From NCBI RefSeq assembly GCF_014204495.1, contig NZ_JACHLN010000002.1, positions 186,001-250,000 on the forward strand: a stretch of DNA of 64,000 bases, written 5' to 3'. This stretch comes from Sphingomonas kyeonggiensis. Its GTDB lineage: Bacteria; Pseudomonadota; Alphaproteobacteria; Sphingomonadales; Sphingomonadaceae. Both the position numbers and the translations under genes were made by a program. The notes below the pieces were generated by a model. The model was not told where the DNA came from and ran no database searches. It saw nothing but the letters and a program-made list of their open reading frames with translations. Numbering within the stretch: position 1 is the stretch's first letter; each line of letters begins with the position of its first letter. Below, piece by piece: positions 8,389 through 17,147 of this stretch.

Positions 8389-8829
8389 CTAGGCCATGCC
8401 GAGGTCGCGCGGGCCGAACGCAGCCGGGAGCAGCTGGGAGAGCGTGTATTCGGCGATCTCGTCGCCGGTCGCGCCGCCGCAGAATACCGGCAGGTCGCGG
8501 CCGCCGAGCTGGGCGGCTTCGTTGATGATCTGGCGGCAGCGGCCGCAGGGGCTGACCGGTGCGGTGTCGGCATGGCCCATCCGGCCGCCGATCACGCCGA
8601 TCGCGACGACGTCCTTGAGGCGGCCCTCGCTGCTGGTCCTGGCCAGTGCCACCGTTTCCGCGCAGAGCGACAGGCCGTAGCTCGCATTCTCGAAATTGGC
8701 GCCGGTGACGACGCTGCCGTCCGACAGCAGCACGGCGGCGCCGACCGCGAAGTTCGAATAGGGGGCATAGGCGTTCTTCGAGGCTTCGCGCGCGGCCTCG
8801 ATCAGCGCCCTGGGGTTCACTTCGCTCAT
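8389..8829 (-). CDS. cdd: Cytidine deaminase
   Basis: This 146-residue protein is the usual size for the homotetrameric enzyme, which deaminates cytidine and deoxycytidine in pyrimidine salvage. The zinc site is visible as Cys56-Ala-Glu58 (LCAETVAL) with the Glu as proton shuttle, and PCGRCRQ supplies the other two Cys. The substrate loop NFENASYGLSLC is intact. The start at 8829 (MSEVNPRA) overlaps the stop of the lysozyme gene by four bases (ATGA), so the two are translationally coupled. Confidence 0.96.
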   Translation of the reverse strand: MSEVNPRALIEAAREASKNAYAPYSNFAVGAAVLLSDGSVVTGANFENASYGLSLCAETVALARTSSEGRLKDVVAIGVIGGRMGHADTAPVSPCGRCRQIINEAAQLGGRDLPVFCGGATGDEIAEYTLSQLLPAAFGPRDLGMA

Positions 8830-9518
8830 TTCGCCATCACATCCCAATTGACCGGTTTGCCCACGCCCTCGATCCGGCGGTGGCGGTTTGCCTGCCATAT
8901 CGACCATGGCCGCGCGAAATACGAGGGGGGGAAGAAGCCCTGGCGGGCCCAGAGCAGGCGCGGGAAGGCGTCGCTAAGGCGATATTGATCTTCGAAGCGG
9001 CTCGAAACCAGCAGGATCGCCGGCTTGCCGATATGCGTCTCGACGTCATGCAGGAAGCGGCCGAGCTCGCCGATCACCACCTGACGCTCGGGTCGGGCGC
9101 GGCATTCGGCCTGGAAATCGATCTCCACCGCAGGCGGCAGCTGATCGTCCGAGCGCGGCACCGTGCTCATGAAATTGCCCGACTGGTCGGCGGCGAGCTG
9201 GCAGAGCGAATAGACGTGGAGCGCGCCGCGGCGGATGCCGGCCTCGAAGGTCCAGCGCCAATTCTCCGGGAAGCGCAGGTCGCGTGCCTGGGCGCCGCTG
9301 GTCGCGCGGATATAGGCGAAGTCGATGCCGGCCTTCTTGGCGGTCCACCATTCGATCGGGCCGGTTTCCTCCGACACGTCGACGCCCTGGACGGGGAAAT
9401 CGGTGGGCGAGGGCCGCCAGCGCGAGGCGAACAGCCAGGCGCTCCAGCCGAGCAGGGCCAAAAGCAGAAGCGCCGGCACGACGAAGCGGAGCCGGCGCGC
9501 CAGAACGCGAATATGCAC
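8826..9518 (-). CDS. Membrane-anchored glycoside hydrolase family 25 (lysozyme-like)
   Basis: This 230-residue protein begins at GTG after an AGGG site. It has a positively charged N-terminus, one hydrophobic signal-anchor helix (about 12-30), then a GH25 barrel: VQGVDVSEETGPIEWW opens the domain with its catalytic-type Asp, FAYIRATSG is the second strand, and PAVEIDFQ carries the acidic pair. GH25 enzymes cut the N-acetylmuramic acid-N-acetylglucosamine bond of peptidoglycan. The anchor places it in the periplasm, suggesting wall remodelling rather than attack on other cells. It lies 5 bp after the UPF0262 gene and overlaps cdd. Confidence 0.85.
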   Translation of the reverse strand: MHIRVLARRLRFVVPALLLLALLGWSAWLFASRWRPSPTDFPVQGVDVSEETGPIEWWTAKKAGIDFAYIRATSGAQARDLRFPENWRWTFEAGIRRGALHVYSLCQLAADQSGNFMSTVPRSDDQLPPAVEIDFQAECRARPERQVVIGELGRFLHDVETHIGKPAILLVSSRFEDQYRLSDAFPRLLWARQGFFPPSYFARPWSIWQANRHRRIEGVGKPVNWDVMAK

Positions 9519-9523
9519 CGACC

Positions 9524-10009
9524 CTAACCTTTTATGTGGAGTACGCAGATCAGCGTGAACAGGCGGCGGGCAGTGTCGAAATCCACGTCGATCTTGCCTT
9601 CCAGCCGTTCCTTGAGCAGCGACGCCGCATCATTGTGTATGCCGCGCCGTGCCATGTCGACGGTTTCGATCTGGGCGGGCGTGGCGTTGCGAATCGCGGC
9701 ATAATAGCTGTCGCAGATCGCGAAGTAATCGCGGATCGGGCGGCGGAATGCGGCGAGACCGAGGACAAGCGTCTCCTGTTGGGACCCGTCCTCGCGCTTG
9801 ATCTCCAGCGCGAGCCGGCCCTCCTGCACCGCGAGGTGGAGCTTGTAGGGGCCGGCATAGCCGTCCGCCTGGTGGCGCTGGGGAGCGAAGTGATTGTCCT
9901 CGAGCAGATCGAAGATCGCGATCCGGCGCTCCTGCTCGATATCGGCCGAGCGCCACAATATCGTGCGCTCGTCGAGCGTGACGTCGATGATGCGCGGATC
10001 GGCGGCCAT
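9524..10009 (-). CDS. UPF0262 family protein
   Basis: This conserved alphaproteobacterial protein of unknown function has 161 residues from the chosen ATG (MAADPRIIDVTLDE). A GTG start 12 codons upstream is possible. Family features visible include EQERRIAIFDLLEDNHF, the strand pattern GPYKLHLAVQEGRLAL, and FRRPIRDYFAICDSYY. It is probably cytoplasmic and enzymatically uncharacterised. It heads a three-gene unit with the lysozyme and cytidine deaminase genes and is divergent from dnaB. Confidence 0.85.
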   Translation of the reverse strand: MAADPRIIDVTLDERTILWRSADIEQERRIAIFDLLEDNHFAPQRHQADGYAGPYKLHLAVQEGRLALEIKREDGSQQETLVLGLAAFRRPIRDYFAICDSYYAAIRNATPAQIETVDMARRGIHNDAASLLKERLEGKIDVDFDTARRLFTLICVLHIKG

Positions 10010-10092
10010 ATCGGCCCTGCTTTGGGACCTATTACCGTTTTCCACAAGCTGTGCGGTTGCCGGAAACGCCGGGCGGTGCGCATAGGATGAGG

Positions 10093-11586
10093 ATGGCGCA
10101 ACCGATCCCCCTTCCGATTCCCGATTCTCCCGAAGGCCTGAGCCTGCCCGCGAACGTGGAGGCGGAAGCGGCGCTGCTCGGCGCGATGATGATCGACAAC
10201 CGAGTCGCGGAAGACGTGCTGCAGAAGCTGCGCCCGGAGCATTTCTTCGAGCCGCTGCACGGGCGGATCTATGACGCGATCGCGACGATGGTGGGCGACA
10301 ACCGGCTGGCGACGCCGGTGACGCTCAAGCCGCTGTTCGCGGCAGACCCGGCGATGAAGGAGCTGGGCGGCCCGGCCTATCTCGCGCAGCTGACCGGCAA
10401 CCCGGCCAGCCTGATCGGCGCGCGCGCGTTCGCCGACCAGGTCTATGACCTGGCGGTGCTGCGCGCGCTGGTGGGCGTGGGGCGCCACCTGGTCGACAAT
10501 GCGCTCGACACCAGCCAGGAGATCAATCCTGCCAAGCAGATCGAACAGGCCGAGCTAAAGCTTTACGAAGTCGCGGAAAAGGGCGGCGAGGATACGGGCG
10601 CCAAGAGTTTCAACCGCGCCGCGGTCACGGCGGTGCGGCATACCGAGCGGGCGATGAACTCGGGCGGCAGCGTCTCGGGCATCACCTCGGGCCTTACCGA
10701 CTTCAACGCGATGACCGGCGGTCTCAACCGCTCCGACCTTCTGATCCTTGCCGGTCGACCGGGCATGGGCAAGACCTCGCTCGCCACCAACATGGCGTTC
10801 AACGCGGCCAAGCGGTACCTCGACGATATCGAGGCCGGGATCCCCGAGGAGAAGTCGATCGGCGCGCCGGTGGCGTTCTTCAGCCTCGAAATGTCGGCCG
10901 ACCAGCTGGCGCTGCGTATCCTCTCCGAACAGTCCGAAGTGTCGTCGGAGAAGCTGCGTACCGGCAATATCTCCGGGCCTGAGTTCATGAAGTTCGCGCG
11001 GGCGGCGGGCGATCTCGAGCGGCTGCCGCTCTATATCGACGATACGCCGGGCCTGACGATCGCGGCGCTGCGTACGCGTGCGCGGCGTCTGAAGCGCCAG
11101 TACAAGATCGGCTTCGTCGTGGTCGACTATCTCCAGCTGCTCACCGGCTCGGCCAAGGCCTCGGGCGATGGACGCGTGCAGGAAATTTCGGAAATCAGCC
11201 GTGGTCTCAAGACTTTGGCGAAGGAACTTCATGTACCGGTGCTGGCGCTGTCGCAGCTCAGCCGCGCGGTGGAAAGCCGCGAGGACAAGCGCCCGCAGCT
11301 CTCCGACCTTCGTGAATCGGGCTCGATCGAGCAGGACGCCGATATCGTGCTGTTCGTGTACCGCGACGAATATTATCACGACTTCAAGGCGCCCAAGGTG
11401 CCCGACGGCAATTCGACGCCGGACGAGATCGCGAAATACCAGGCCTGGCAGGACCACCAGCTGCAGGTGGCGAACAAGGCGAGCGTGATCATCGCCAAGC
11501 AGCGTCACGGCGCGACCGGCACGGTCGACCTGCGCTTCGACCGCCAGTTCACCAAGTTCAGCGACCTGGCGCCGGGCGGGTATTGA
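10093..11586 (+). CDS. dnaB: Replicative DNA helicase DnaB
   Basis: This is the hexameric 5'-to-3' helicase of the replication fork, about 497 residues from the ATG at 10093. An ATG at 10087 is two codons upstream; 10093 has AGG at better spacing. The N-terminal domain opens with LPANVEAEAALLGAMMIDNR. The RecA-like C-terminal domain has Walker A (GRPGMGKTS), Walker B (VVVDYLQLL) and the DLRESGSIEQDAD motif before the arginine-finger region RHGATGTVDL. No intein interrupts it. It is divergent from the UPF0262 gene with an 83-bp gap. Confidence 0.97.
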   Translation: MAQPIPLPIPDSPEGLSLPANVEAEAALLGAMMIDNRVAEDVLQKLRPEHFFEPLHGRIYDAIATMVGDNRLATPVTLKPLFAADPAMKELGGPAYLAQLTGNPASLIGARAFADQVYDLAVLRALVGVGRHLVDNALDTSQEINPAKQIEQAELKLYEVAEKGGEDTGAKSFNRAAVTAVRHTERAMNSGGSVSGITSGLTDFNAMTGGLNRSDLLILAGRPGMGKTSLATNMAFNAAKRYLDDIEAGIPEEKSIGAPVAFFSLEMSADQLALRILSEQSEVSSEKLRTGNISGPEFMKFARAAGDLERLPLYIDDTPGLTIAALRTRARRLKRQYKIGFVVVDYLQLLTGSAKASGDGRVQEISEISRGLKTLAKELHVPVLALSQLSRAVESREDKRPQLSDLRESGSIEQDADIVLFVYRDEYYHDFKAPKVPDGNSTPDEIAKYQAWQDHQLQVANKASVIIAKQRHGATGTVDLRFDRQFTKFSDLAPGGY

Positions 11587-11686
11587 TGGTTTCGGCAGCG
11601 CATCGAAACCAAATCGCGCGCCAAGCGTCTAGCAGCTAGCGCCGCGCGTCCCGCGGCGTGGTGGAGAGAGCGGTTTCCCCGGGTCG

Positions 11687-14164
11687 ATGACAGAAAACAT
11701 GCCGGAAGGGCGCGAGCGGCAAAGGCTCGAGGCGCTCGCGGCCTATGACATATTGGATACCGAGCCCGAGGCGGCGTTCGACGAGATCGCGCGCCTGGCG
11801 GCGGACATTTGCGGCACGCCGATCGCGGTGGTGAACCTGGTCGGCGAGGGGCGGCAGTTCTTCAAGGCCGAAGTGGGGCTGGGCGTGCGCGAGACGCCGC
11901 TCGAGACCAGCTTCTGCGCGCATGCGATCCTGGAGGCGGATTTCCTCGAGGTGCCGGACGCGACGCGGGACGGGCGGTTCGACTGCAATCCGCTGGTGAC
12001 CGGGGAGGCGCATCTGCGCTTCTATGCGGGGGCGCTGCTCAAGTCGGCGGAAGGCTGGCCGATCGGGACGCTCTGCGTGCTCGATACCGTGCCGAAGCAG
12101 CTGAGCGAGCTGCAGCAGCGCACGCTGAAGGTGCTGGCGCGCCAGGTGATGGCGCAGCTCGATGCGCGGCGGGAGCTCCGGCGGCGCGATGAGGCGGATC
12201 TGCGCTACCGCACGCTGTTCGATTCGATGGACGAGGGCTTCTGCGTCATCGAGTTCCTCGACGGGCCGCACGGGCCGCTGAGCGACTATGTCCATGTCGA
12301 GGCCAACGCCGCCTATGCGCGCCACGCCGGCATCCCCAATGTCGTGGGGCAGAAGGTGCGCGAGATGGTGCCCGACGAGGCGGGCGACTGGGTGGCGCGC
12401 TACGGCGAGGTGCTGCGCAGCGGCGAGCCGATCCGCTTCGAGCGCGAGCTGGAGGCGACGCGGCGCTATCTGTCGCTCTCCGCCTTCCGGATCGAGCCGG
12501 CGAGCCGCAAGCAGGTGGCGGTGCTGTTCGAGGACGTGACCGAGCGGCGGCGGGCCGAGATCGATCTCCAGCGGCTCAACGAGACGCTGGAGGCCCGCGT
12601 CGCCGATGCGCTGGCCGAGCGGCGGGTGCTCGCGGACGTGGTCGAGGGCACCGCGGCGTTCATCCAGGTGGTCGACATGGACCGGCGCTGGGTGGCGATC
12701 AACGGCGCGGCGGCGCGCGAGTTCGAGGCGGTGTTCGGCGTCTACTCGCGGGTGGGCGACCGGATGGCCGACCTGGTGGTCAACCATGCCGCGCTGCGCG
12801 CATCGGTCGATGCGCTCTGGTCGCGGGCGCTGGCGGGCGAGAGCTTCACCGAGATCGTCGAGACCGGGCAGGGCAGCGACGAGGAGCATTTCTACGAAGT
12901 GCGCTTCAGCCCGCTGCACGATGCCGCGGGCAAGCAGATCGGCGCCTATCAGTTCGCCTATGACGTGACCGACCGGCTGCAGGAACAGACCCGGCTGCGC
13001 AATGCCGAGGAAGCGCTGCGCCAGGCGCAGAAGATGGAAGCGGTCGGCCAGCTGACCGGCGGGATCGCGCACGACTTCAACAACCTGCTCGCCGGCATCT
13101 CGGGCGCGTTCGAGATGATCGGGACGCGGCTGTCGCAAGGGCGCAGCCGCGACGTCGACAAATACCTGACCGCCGGCCAGGGCGCGACGCGGCGCGCGGC
13201 GGCGCTGACGCATCGGTTGCTGGCATTCTCGCGCCGGCAGACGCTGTCGCCCAAGGCCGTGGTGATCAACCGGCTGCTCGCCGACCTGGTCGAGCTGGTC
13301 CAGCGCACGGTGGGCCCGGCGATCGAAGTCGAGACGATCGCGGCGGGCGGGCTGTGGCCGACCCTGGTCGATGCGAACCAGCTCGAGAATGCGATCCTCA
13401 ACCTGTGCATCAACGCGCGCGACGCGATGCCGGGCGGCGGCAAGATCACGATCGAGACGGGCAACAAGTGGCTCGACCACCGCACCGCGCGCGAGCGCGG
13501 GCTCGATCCGGGGCAATATGTGACGGTGTGCGTGAGCGACACCGGCGTCGGCATCCCGCGCGACATCCTCGACCGGGTGTTCGATCCCTTCTTCACCACC
13601 AAGCCGCTGGGCGAGGGCACGGGGCTGGGCCTGTCGATGGTCTATGGCTTCGCGCGGCAGAGCCATGGCCATGTGCGGATCTATTCCGAACTCGACCAGG
13701 GTACGATGGTGTGCATCTACCTGCCGCGCCACCTGGGCGAGGAAGATGCGCCCGCGCCCGAACTGGGCGGCGGCGCGGTGGCGCGCAGCCATGCCGGCGA
13801 GACCGTGCTGGTGGTCGACGACGAGCCGACCGTGCGGATGCTGATCGTCGATGCGCTGGGCGAGCTCGGCTATTCCTGCATCGAGGCCGCCGACGGACCG
13901 GCGGGGCTGCGGCTGCTGGAGGGGGCGGAGCGGATCGACCTGATGATCACCGATGTCGGCCTGCCGGGCGGGCTCAACGGCCGCCAGGTGGCCGACGCGG
14001 CGCGGGTGGCGCGGCCGGAACTCAAGGTGCTGTTCGTCACCGGCTATGCCGAGAATGCCGTACTCAACCACGGCCATATCGAGCATGGCATGGAAGTGCT
14101 GACCAAGCCCTTCGCAGTGGACGACCTGACCAACCGGGTCGAGCGGATCATGCGCGAGCGCTAG
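11687..14164 (+). CDS. Soluble hybrid sensor histidine kinase (GAF-PAS-PAS-HisKA-HATPase-REC)
   Basis: This 825-residue protein has no membrane helix. The order is a GAF domain (about 14-165), a PAS domain (176-285), a second PAS (about 305-430), HisKA with the phospho-acceptor His462 (GGIAHDFNNLL), HATPase with N box (NLCINARDAMPGG) and G boxes (DTGVGIP, GEGTGLGLSMVYG), and a receiver (703-825; VVDDEP, acceptor Asp756 in ITDVGLPGG, Lys in LTKPF). It should sense a cytoplasmic signal and relay phosphate internally. No response regulator with an output domain lies nearby, so its target must be elsewhere. It resembles the light- or stress-sensing kinases of sphingomonads, but no chromophore Cys motif (NCRFLQ) is seen. 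Confidence 0.93.
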   Translation: MTENMPEGRERQRLEALAAYDILDTEPEAAFDEIARLAADICGTPIAVVNLVGEGRQFFKAEVGLGVRETPLETSFCAHAILEADFLEVPDATRDGRFDCNPLVTGEAHLRFYAGALLKSAEGWPIGTLCVLDTVPKQLSELQQRTLKVLARQVMAQLDARRELRRRDEADLRYRTLFDSMDEGFCVIEFLDGPHGPLSDYVHVEANAAYARHAGIPNVVGQKVREMVPDEAGDWVARYGEVLRSGEPIRFERELEATRRYLSLSAFRIEPASRKQVAVLFEDVTERRRAEIDLQRLNETLEARVADALAERRVLADVVEGTAAFIQVVDMDRRWVAINGAAAREFEAVFGVYSRVGDRMADLVVNHAALRASVDALWSRALAGESFTEIVETGQGSDEEHFYEVRFSPLHDAAGKQIGAYQFAYDVTDRLQEQTRLRNAEEALRQAQKMEAVGQLTGGIAHDFNNLLAGISGAFEMIGTRLSQGRSRDVDKYLTAGQGATRRAAALTHRLLAFSRRQTLSPKAVVINRLLADLVELVQRTVGPAIEVETIAAGGLWPTLVDANQLENAILNLCINARDAMPGGGKITIETGNKWLDHRTARERGLDPGQYVTVCVSDTGVGIPRDILDRVFDPFFTTKPLGEGTGLGLSMVYGFARQSHGHVRIYSELDQGTMVCIYLPRHLGEEDAPAPELGGGAVARSHAGETVLVVDDEPTVRMLIVDALGELGYSCIEAADGPAGLRLLEGAERIDLMITDVGLPGGLNGRQVADAARVARPELKVLFVTGYAENAVLNHGHIEHGMEVLTKPFAVDDLTNRVERIMRER

Positions 14165-14253
14165 ACGGGCATAGGCGCGTCGCGTTCTGCCGCGGCCAGG
14201 ACTGTTGCGACGTCGTTCGAGAGGTTTGGCCGCTCCAACCCACTGCGCCGGGA

Positions 14254-14280
14254 CTGGGCCCCGGCCTTCGCCGGGGAACT
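14254..14280. repeat. Palindromic intergenic repeat, family B, single arm
   Basis: This is a 27-base copy identical to 5394-5420, in the 189-bp gap between the histidine kinase and S41 peptidase genes. No gene or RNA is evident in the rest of that gap. Confidence 0.8.
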
Positions 14281-14353
14281 AAGTCGGCGAAGATCTGCCT
14301 TGAGTTGAGATATTCTGTCGACGCGGTTCGATACGCCGGCGTATCAAACGGTC

Positions 14354-15793
14354 ATGTTCCTCGCACTTGCTCTTGCGGCCGCCTGCCCGGCGGGCCAGCT
14401 CACGCCCGAACAGGCGCGGGAGGATCTCGAACTGGCGATCTCCGCGGCCGAGGCGGGGCTTCCCGACATCTATTGGCGGCAAAGGCCCGAGGACTGGGCG
14501 CGGCGCAAGGCGGTGGCGCGCGCGGAAGCGGCCAAAGCGACGAACGAGGAAGAACTGTTTCGGGCGCTCAGCCCGTTGTTGCGCGGGATCGGCGAAGGCC
14601 ATCTCTCGGTCGCGCGCAGCGAGGGGATGAACTGTCGCTACCGCGAGTCCGCGCGGCTGTTTCCGCTCGACCTGTTCTGGGGCGAGTACAATCCCTCGGT
14701 GATCGCCGGCTATGGCGAGGCGGCGGACATCCCGCCGGGCACCGAGCTGCGGTGGCTGAACGGTGCCTCGGACCATGACATGGTCAGCGAGATGATGACC
14801 GTCAGTCCGCACGACGGCGACATCCGCACCGGCGTGATGCGCGACCGGGAGGGGCGCGGCTATGCGGTGGCGCGGTGGTGGCTGCGCGGCAACGAGCCCG
14901 ACTATCTGGTGGAGCTCAAACTGCCCGACGGCAAGATGATGACGCGGCGGCTGAAGCCGGTGCCGGTCAGCGCCCGCCCGGCGCCGCCGGCGGATCCCGA
15001 TCCGGTGGCGACGCTGAGCTGGGTCAATGCCGATACCGCCTATCTCTACGTCCCGACGTTCAGCAACAAGCGCTACCGGGCGGCGGGAGCGGACTATCGC
15101 AAGACGATCCAGGCGATCTTCGAGCAGCTTGCCGCGCACGGCGCGAAGAAGCTGATCCTCGACCTGCGCGACAATGGCGGCGGATCGGAGCCGAACGAGA
15201 GCATCCTCTTCTCCTATCTGGTGGAGGAGCCGTTCCAGAAATACGCGTCGGTCCGCTCGCGGCCGAACAAGCTTCGGGTGACCAGCCTGTCAGGCAAGGT
15301 GTTCGAGCAGGAAATCTACGACGCGGACGAGCTGAAGACCGTGGCGGCGGCGCCCAACGGCGACCTGCTGCGCACCAACGCGCCGCCCGAGGGGCTGATG
15401 ACGCGCTGGGAAAAGGCCAGCCCGGTCTACAAGGGGCAGCTGGCGGTGCTGGCGGGTGGGTATACCTTCTCGGGCGGGGCGGAGCTGGCATCGATGCTGC
15501 GCGCGACCAATCGCGGGCTGTTCGTAGGCGAGGAAGTGGGCGGCACGCATGGCGGCAACACCAGCGGCTATAAATGGGAGATCACCCTGCCCAATTCGGG
15601 GATGGAGATCGGCATCCCGCTGCTCGCCTTCCGCTTCACCTGGAAGGAGAGCCCGGAAAATCATGGGCTGTGGCCGCAATGCCTGGTTCCGCCGCGGATA
15701 GGCGAGGTGCGGGTGACGAAGGATGCTGCGTATGATGTGGCGCTGCGCGCGCTGGACAAAGGGTGGACGGTGTCTGCCTCTCCTGGCTGCTAG
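14354..15793 (+). CDS. S41-family (C-terminal processing/tricorn-like) peptidase
   Basis: This 479-residue protein has a short hydrophobic export signal (MFLALALAAACPAGQ) and no separate PDZ domain that I can define. The S41 catalytic core is clear: the strand KKLILDLRDNGGGSEP and the nucleophile motif GGYTFSGGAELASML (Ser after Phe), followed by VGEEVGGTHGGNTSG and the beta segment ITLPNSGMEIGIP. S41 serine peptidases act in the periplasm or outside the cell. The substrate is unknown. It stands alone between repeat units, and no good Shine-Dalgarno precedes the ATG. Confidence 0.85.
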   Translation: MFLALALAAACPAGQLTPEQAREDLELAISAAEAGLPDIYWRQRPEDWARRKAVARAEAAKATNEEELFRALSPLLRGIGEGHLSVARSEGMNCRYRESARLFPLDLFWGEYNPSVIAGYGEAADIPPGTELRWLNGASDHDMVSEMMTVSPHDGDIRTGVMRDREGRGYAVARWWLRGNEPDYLVELKLPDGKMMTRRLKPVPVSARPAPPADPDPVATLSWVNADTAYLYVPTFSNKRYRAAGADYRKTIQAIFEQLAAHGAKKLILDLRDNGGGSEPNESILFSYLVEEPFQKYASVRSRPNKLRVTSLSGKVFEQEIYDADELKTVAAAPNGDLLRTNAPPEGLMTRWEKASPVYKGQLAVLAGGYTFSGGAELASMLRATNRGLFVGEEVGGTHGGNTSGYKWEITLPNSGMEIGIPLLAFRFTWKESPENHGLWPQCLVPPRIGEVRVTKDAAYDVALRALDKGWTVSASPGC

Positions 15794-15833
15794 GGGTATT
15801 TCTGCATCAAGGATAAGCTGCTGACCTAGTCGT

Positions 15834-15908
15834 TCCCCGGCGAAAGCCGGGGCCCAGGGCCACGAGCGATACGGCAGAGAAACCCTGGGCCCCGGCTTTC
15901 GCCGGGGA
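15834..15908. repeat. Palindromic repeat element, family B, with two inverted 26-bp arms
   Basis: Bases 15834-15859 and 15883-15908 are perfect reverse complements, separated by 23 bases. The sequence belongs to the same family as 5394-5420 and 14254-14280. The folded RNA or single strand would be a long hairpin between the S41 gene and cysH, which are convergent, so it may also stop transcription. Confidence 0.9.
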
Positions 15909-15952
15909 GCGGAAAGGGCTGAATGTCGCCGGCCCCTATCGGCCCGACCCTA

Positions 15953-16729
15953 TCAGAAGCTCGGCTGGTTGGGGTCGCCGTCTTCCACCGGCGTGTGGAT
16001 GCCGCACTCGGTCTTGTCCCAGCCGCGCCAGCGGCCCGAGCGGGGGTCTTCGCCCGGCTTGACCACGCTGGTGCAGGGCGCGCAGCCGATCGAGAGATAG
16101 CCCTGCGCCTCCAGCGGATGGCGGGGCAGGTCGTGCGCCTCGAAATAGGCCTCGATGTCCTGCTTGGTCCAGCTGGCCAGCGGATTGAACTTCATCCGGT
16201 CCCCGTCGAGCTCGAAGCGGGGCAGGGCGTTGCGGGTGGAGGCCTGGAACGCCTTGCGGCCGGTGATGCTGGCATCGAAGCCGGCCAGCGCCTTCTCGAG
16301 CGGGATCACCTTGCGGATCTCGCAGCAGCCGTCCGGATCATAGGACCAGCGCAGGCCGGTGGCGTCGCGCTTCTCGATCGTCTCGGCATCGGGCGCGATG
16401 ATCTGGAGGTTCTTCAGGCCGATGAAGTCCGCGAGCTGCTGCACATAGGCCAGCGTCTCGGGGAAATGCTTGCCGGTATCGAGGAAGATGACCGGGGTGT
16501 TGGGATCGGCCTGGGCGACGAGATGGAGCAGGGCCGCGCTTTCGGCGCCGAAGGACGAGACGAGCGCGACGTCGCCGAGCATGTGGTTGCCCAGCACCTC
16601 GCGCAGCATCTCGGGCGTGTCGGTGCCACGGAACAGGTTGTTCAGGCGGATCGCGTCGGCCGCCGTCCAGCGCGGGGCGACATCGATACGGTCGATCTCC
16701 CGGTCCACCTTGCGCGCGGCCTCAGCCAT
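15953..16729 (-). CDS. cysH: Assimilatory adenylyl-sulfate (APS) reductase, CysH family with iron-sulfur motif
   Basis: This 258-residue protein reduces activated sulfate to sulfite. The PP-loop-like site SSFGAESAALLHL, the FLDTGKHFPETL strand and the C-terminal catalytic motif KTECGIH are present. The paired cysteines DGCCEIRK plus the later GCAPCTS give the CC...CxxC signature of [4Fe-4S] enzymes, which usually use APS rather than PAPS; that substrate call follows from the motif. The start at 16729 (MAEAARKVD) overlaps the DUF934 gene by 8 bases. It is the last gene of the cobA-DUF2849-cysI-DUF934-cysH unit. Confidence 0.94.
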   Translation of the reverse strand: MAEAARKVDREIDRIDVAPRWTAADAIRLNNLFRGTDTPEMLREVLGNHMLGDVALVSSFGAESAALLHLVAQADPNTPVIFLDTGKHFPETLAYVQQLADFIGLKNLQIIAPDAETIEKRDATGLRWSYDPDGCCEIRKVIPLEKALAGFDASITGRKAFQASTRNALPRFELDGDRMKFNPLASWTKQDIEAYFEAHDLPRHPLEAQGYLSIGCAPCTSVVKPGEDPRSGRWRGWDKTECGIHTPVEDGDPNQPSF

Positions 16730-17147
16730 GCCGGCGTTTCCATACCGGCACCGCCGGATCGGCGGCGGCCTGGTAATGGAACTCGTAGCGGGCGAGGCTG
16801 GCGGCGAGCACGGCTTCATCGACCGGCGCCTCGGGCGCGAAGCTGTCGAAGCCGCAGCGGCGCATCAGCGGGATCTGGTCGACCAGCACATCGCCCTGGG
16901 CGCGCAGCTCGCCCTGATAGCCCGCCTCGCGCAGGATGCGGCCGGTGGAATAGCCGCGGCCGTCGCGGAACTTGGGGAAGCTCACTTCGACCAGCGCGAT
17001 GCGATCGAGATAGGGAAGGAGGACGCGGGCGTCCTCGCCGCTCTCGATGCGGACGGCGGTGGCGTTGGACTGGCCGAGGAACGCGTCGAGCGTGACCGCG
17101 GGCTCCTCATGCGCCTCGTCGTCGCGGTAGCGCAGCAGATCACCCAT
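16722..17147 (-). CDS. DUF934 protein of the sulfite-reduction cluster
   Basis: This 141-residue cytoplasmic protein is of the family almost always encoded beside cysI and cysH in proteobacteria. Typical segments are VLLPYLDRIALVEVSFPKFRDGRGYSTGRILRE and DVLVDQIPLMRRCGFDSF. It is thought to assist sulfite reductase, perhaps in electron supply, but the activity is not established. The start at 17147 (MGDLLRYRDDE) follows a GGAGGCGA site and overlaps cysI by 8 bases, so translation is coupled. Confidence 0.9.
   Translation of the reverse strand: MGDLLRYRDDEAHEEPAVTLDAFLGQSNATAVRIESGEDARVLLPYLDRIALVEVSFPKFRDGRGYSTGRILREAGYQGELRAQGDVLVDQIPLMRRCGFDSFAPEAPVDEAVLAASLARYEFHYQAAADPAVPVWKRRHG

Noticed and set aside
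11588..11610. Hairpin GGTTTCG...CGAAACC after dnaB as a terminator
   Set aside because: The stem is only 7 bp with a 9-base loop and no T-tract follows.
11636..14086. Minus-strand open frame of 816 codons
   Set aside because: It is antisense to the hybrid histidine kinase, whose domains are clear. Similar long shadows at 37356-39413, 39253-41097, 42777-45257 and 54186-56195 were rejected for the same reason.
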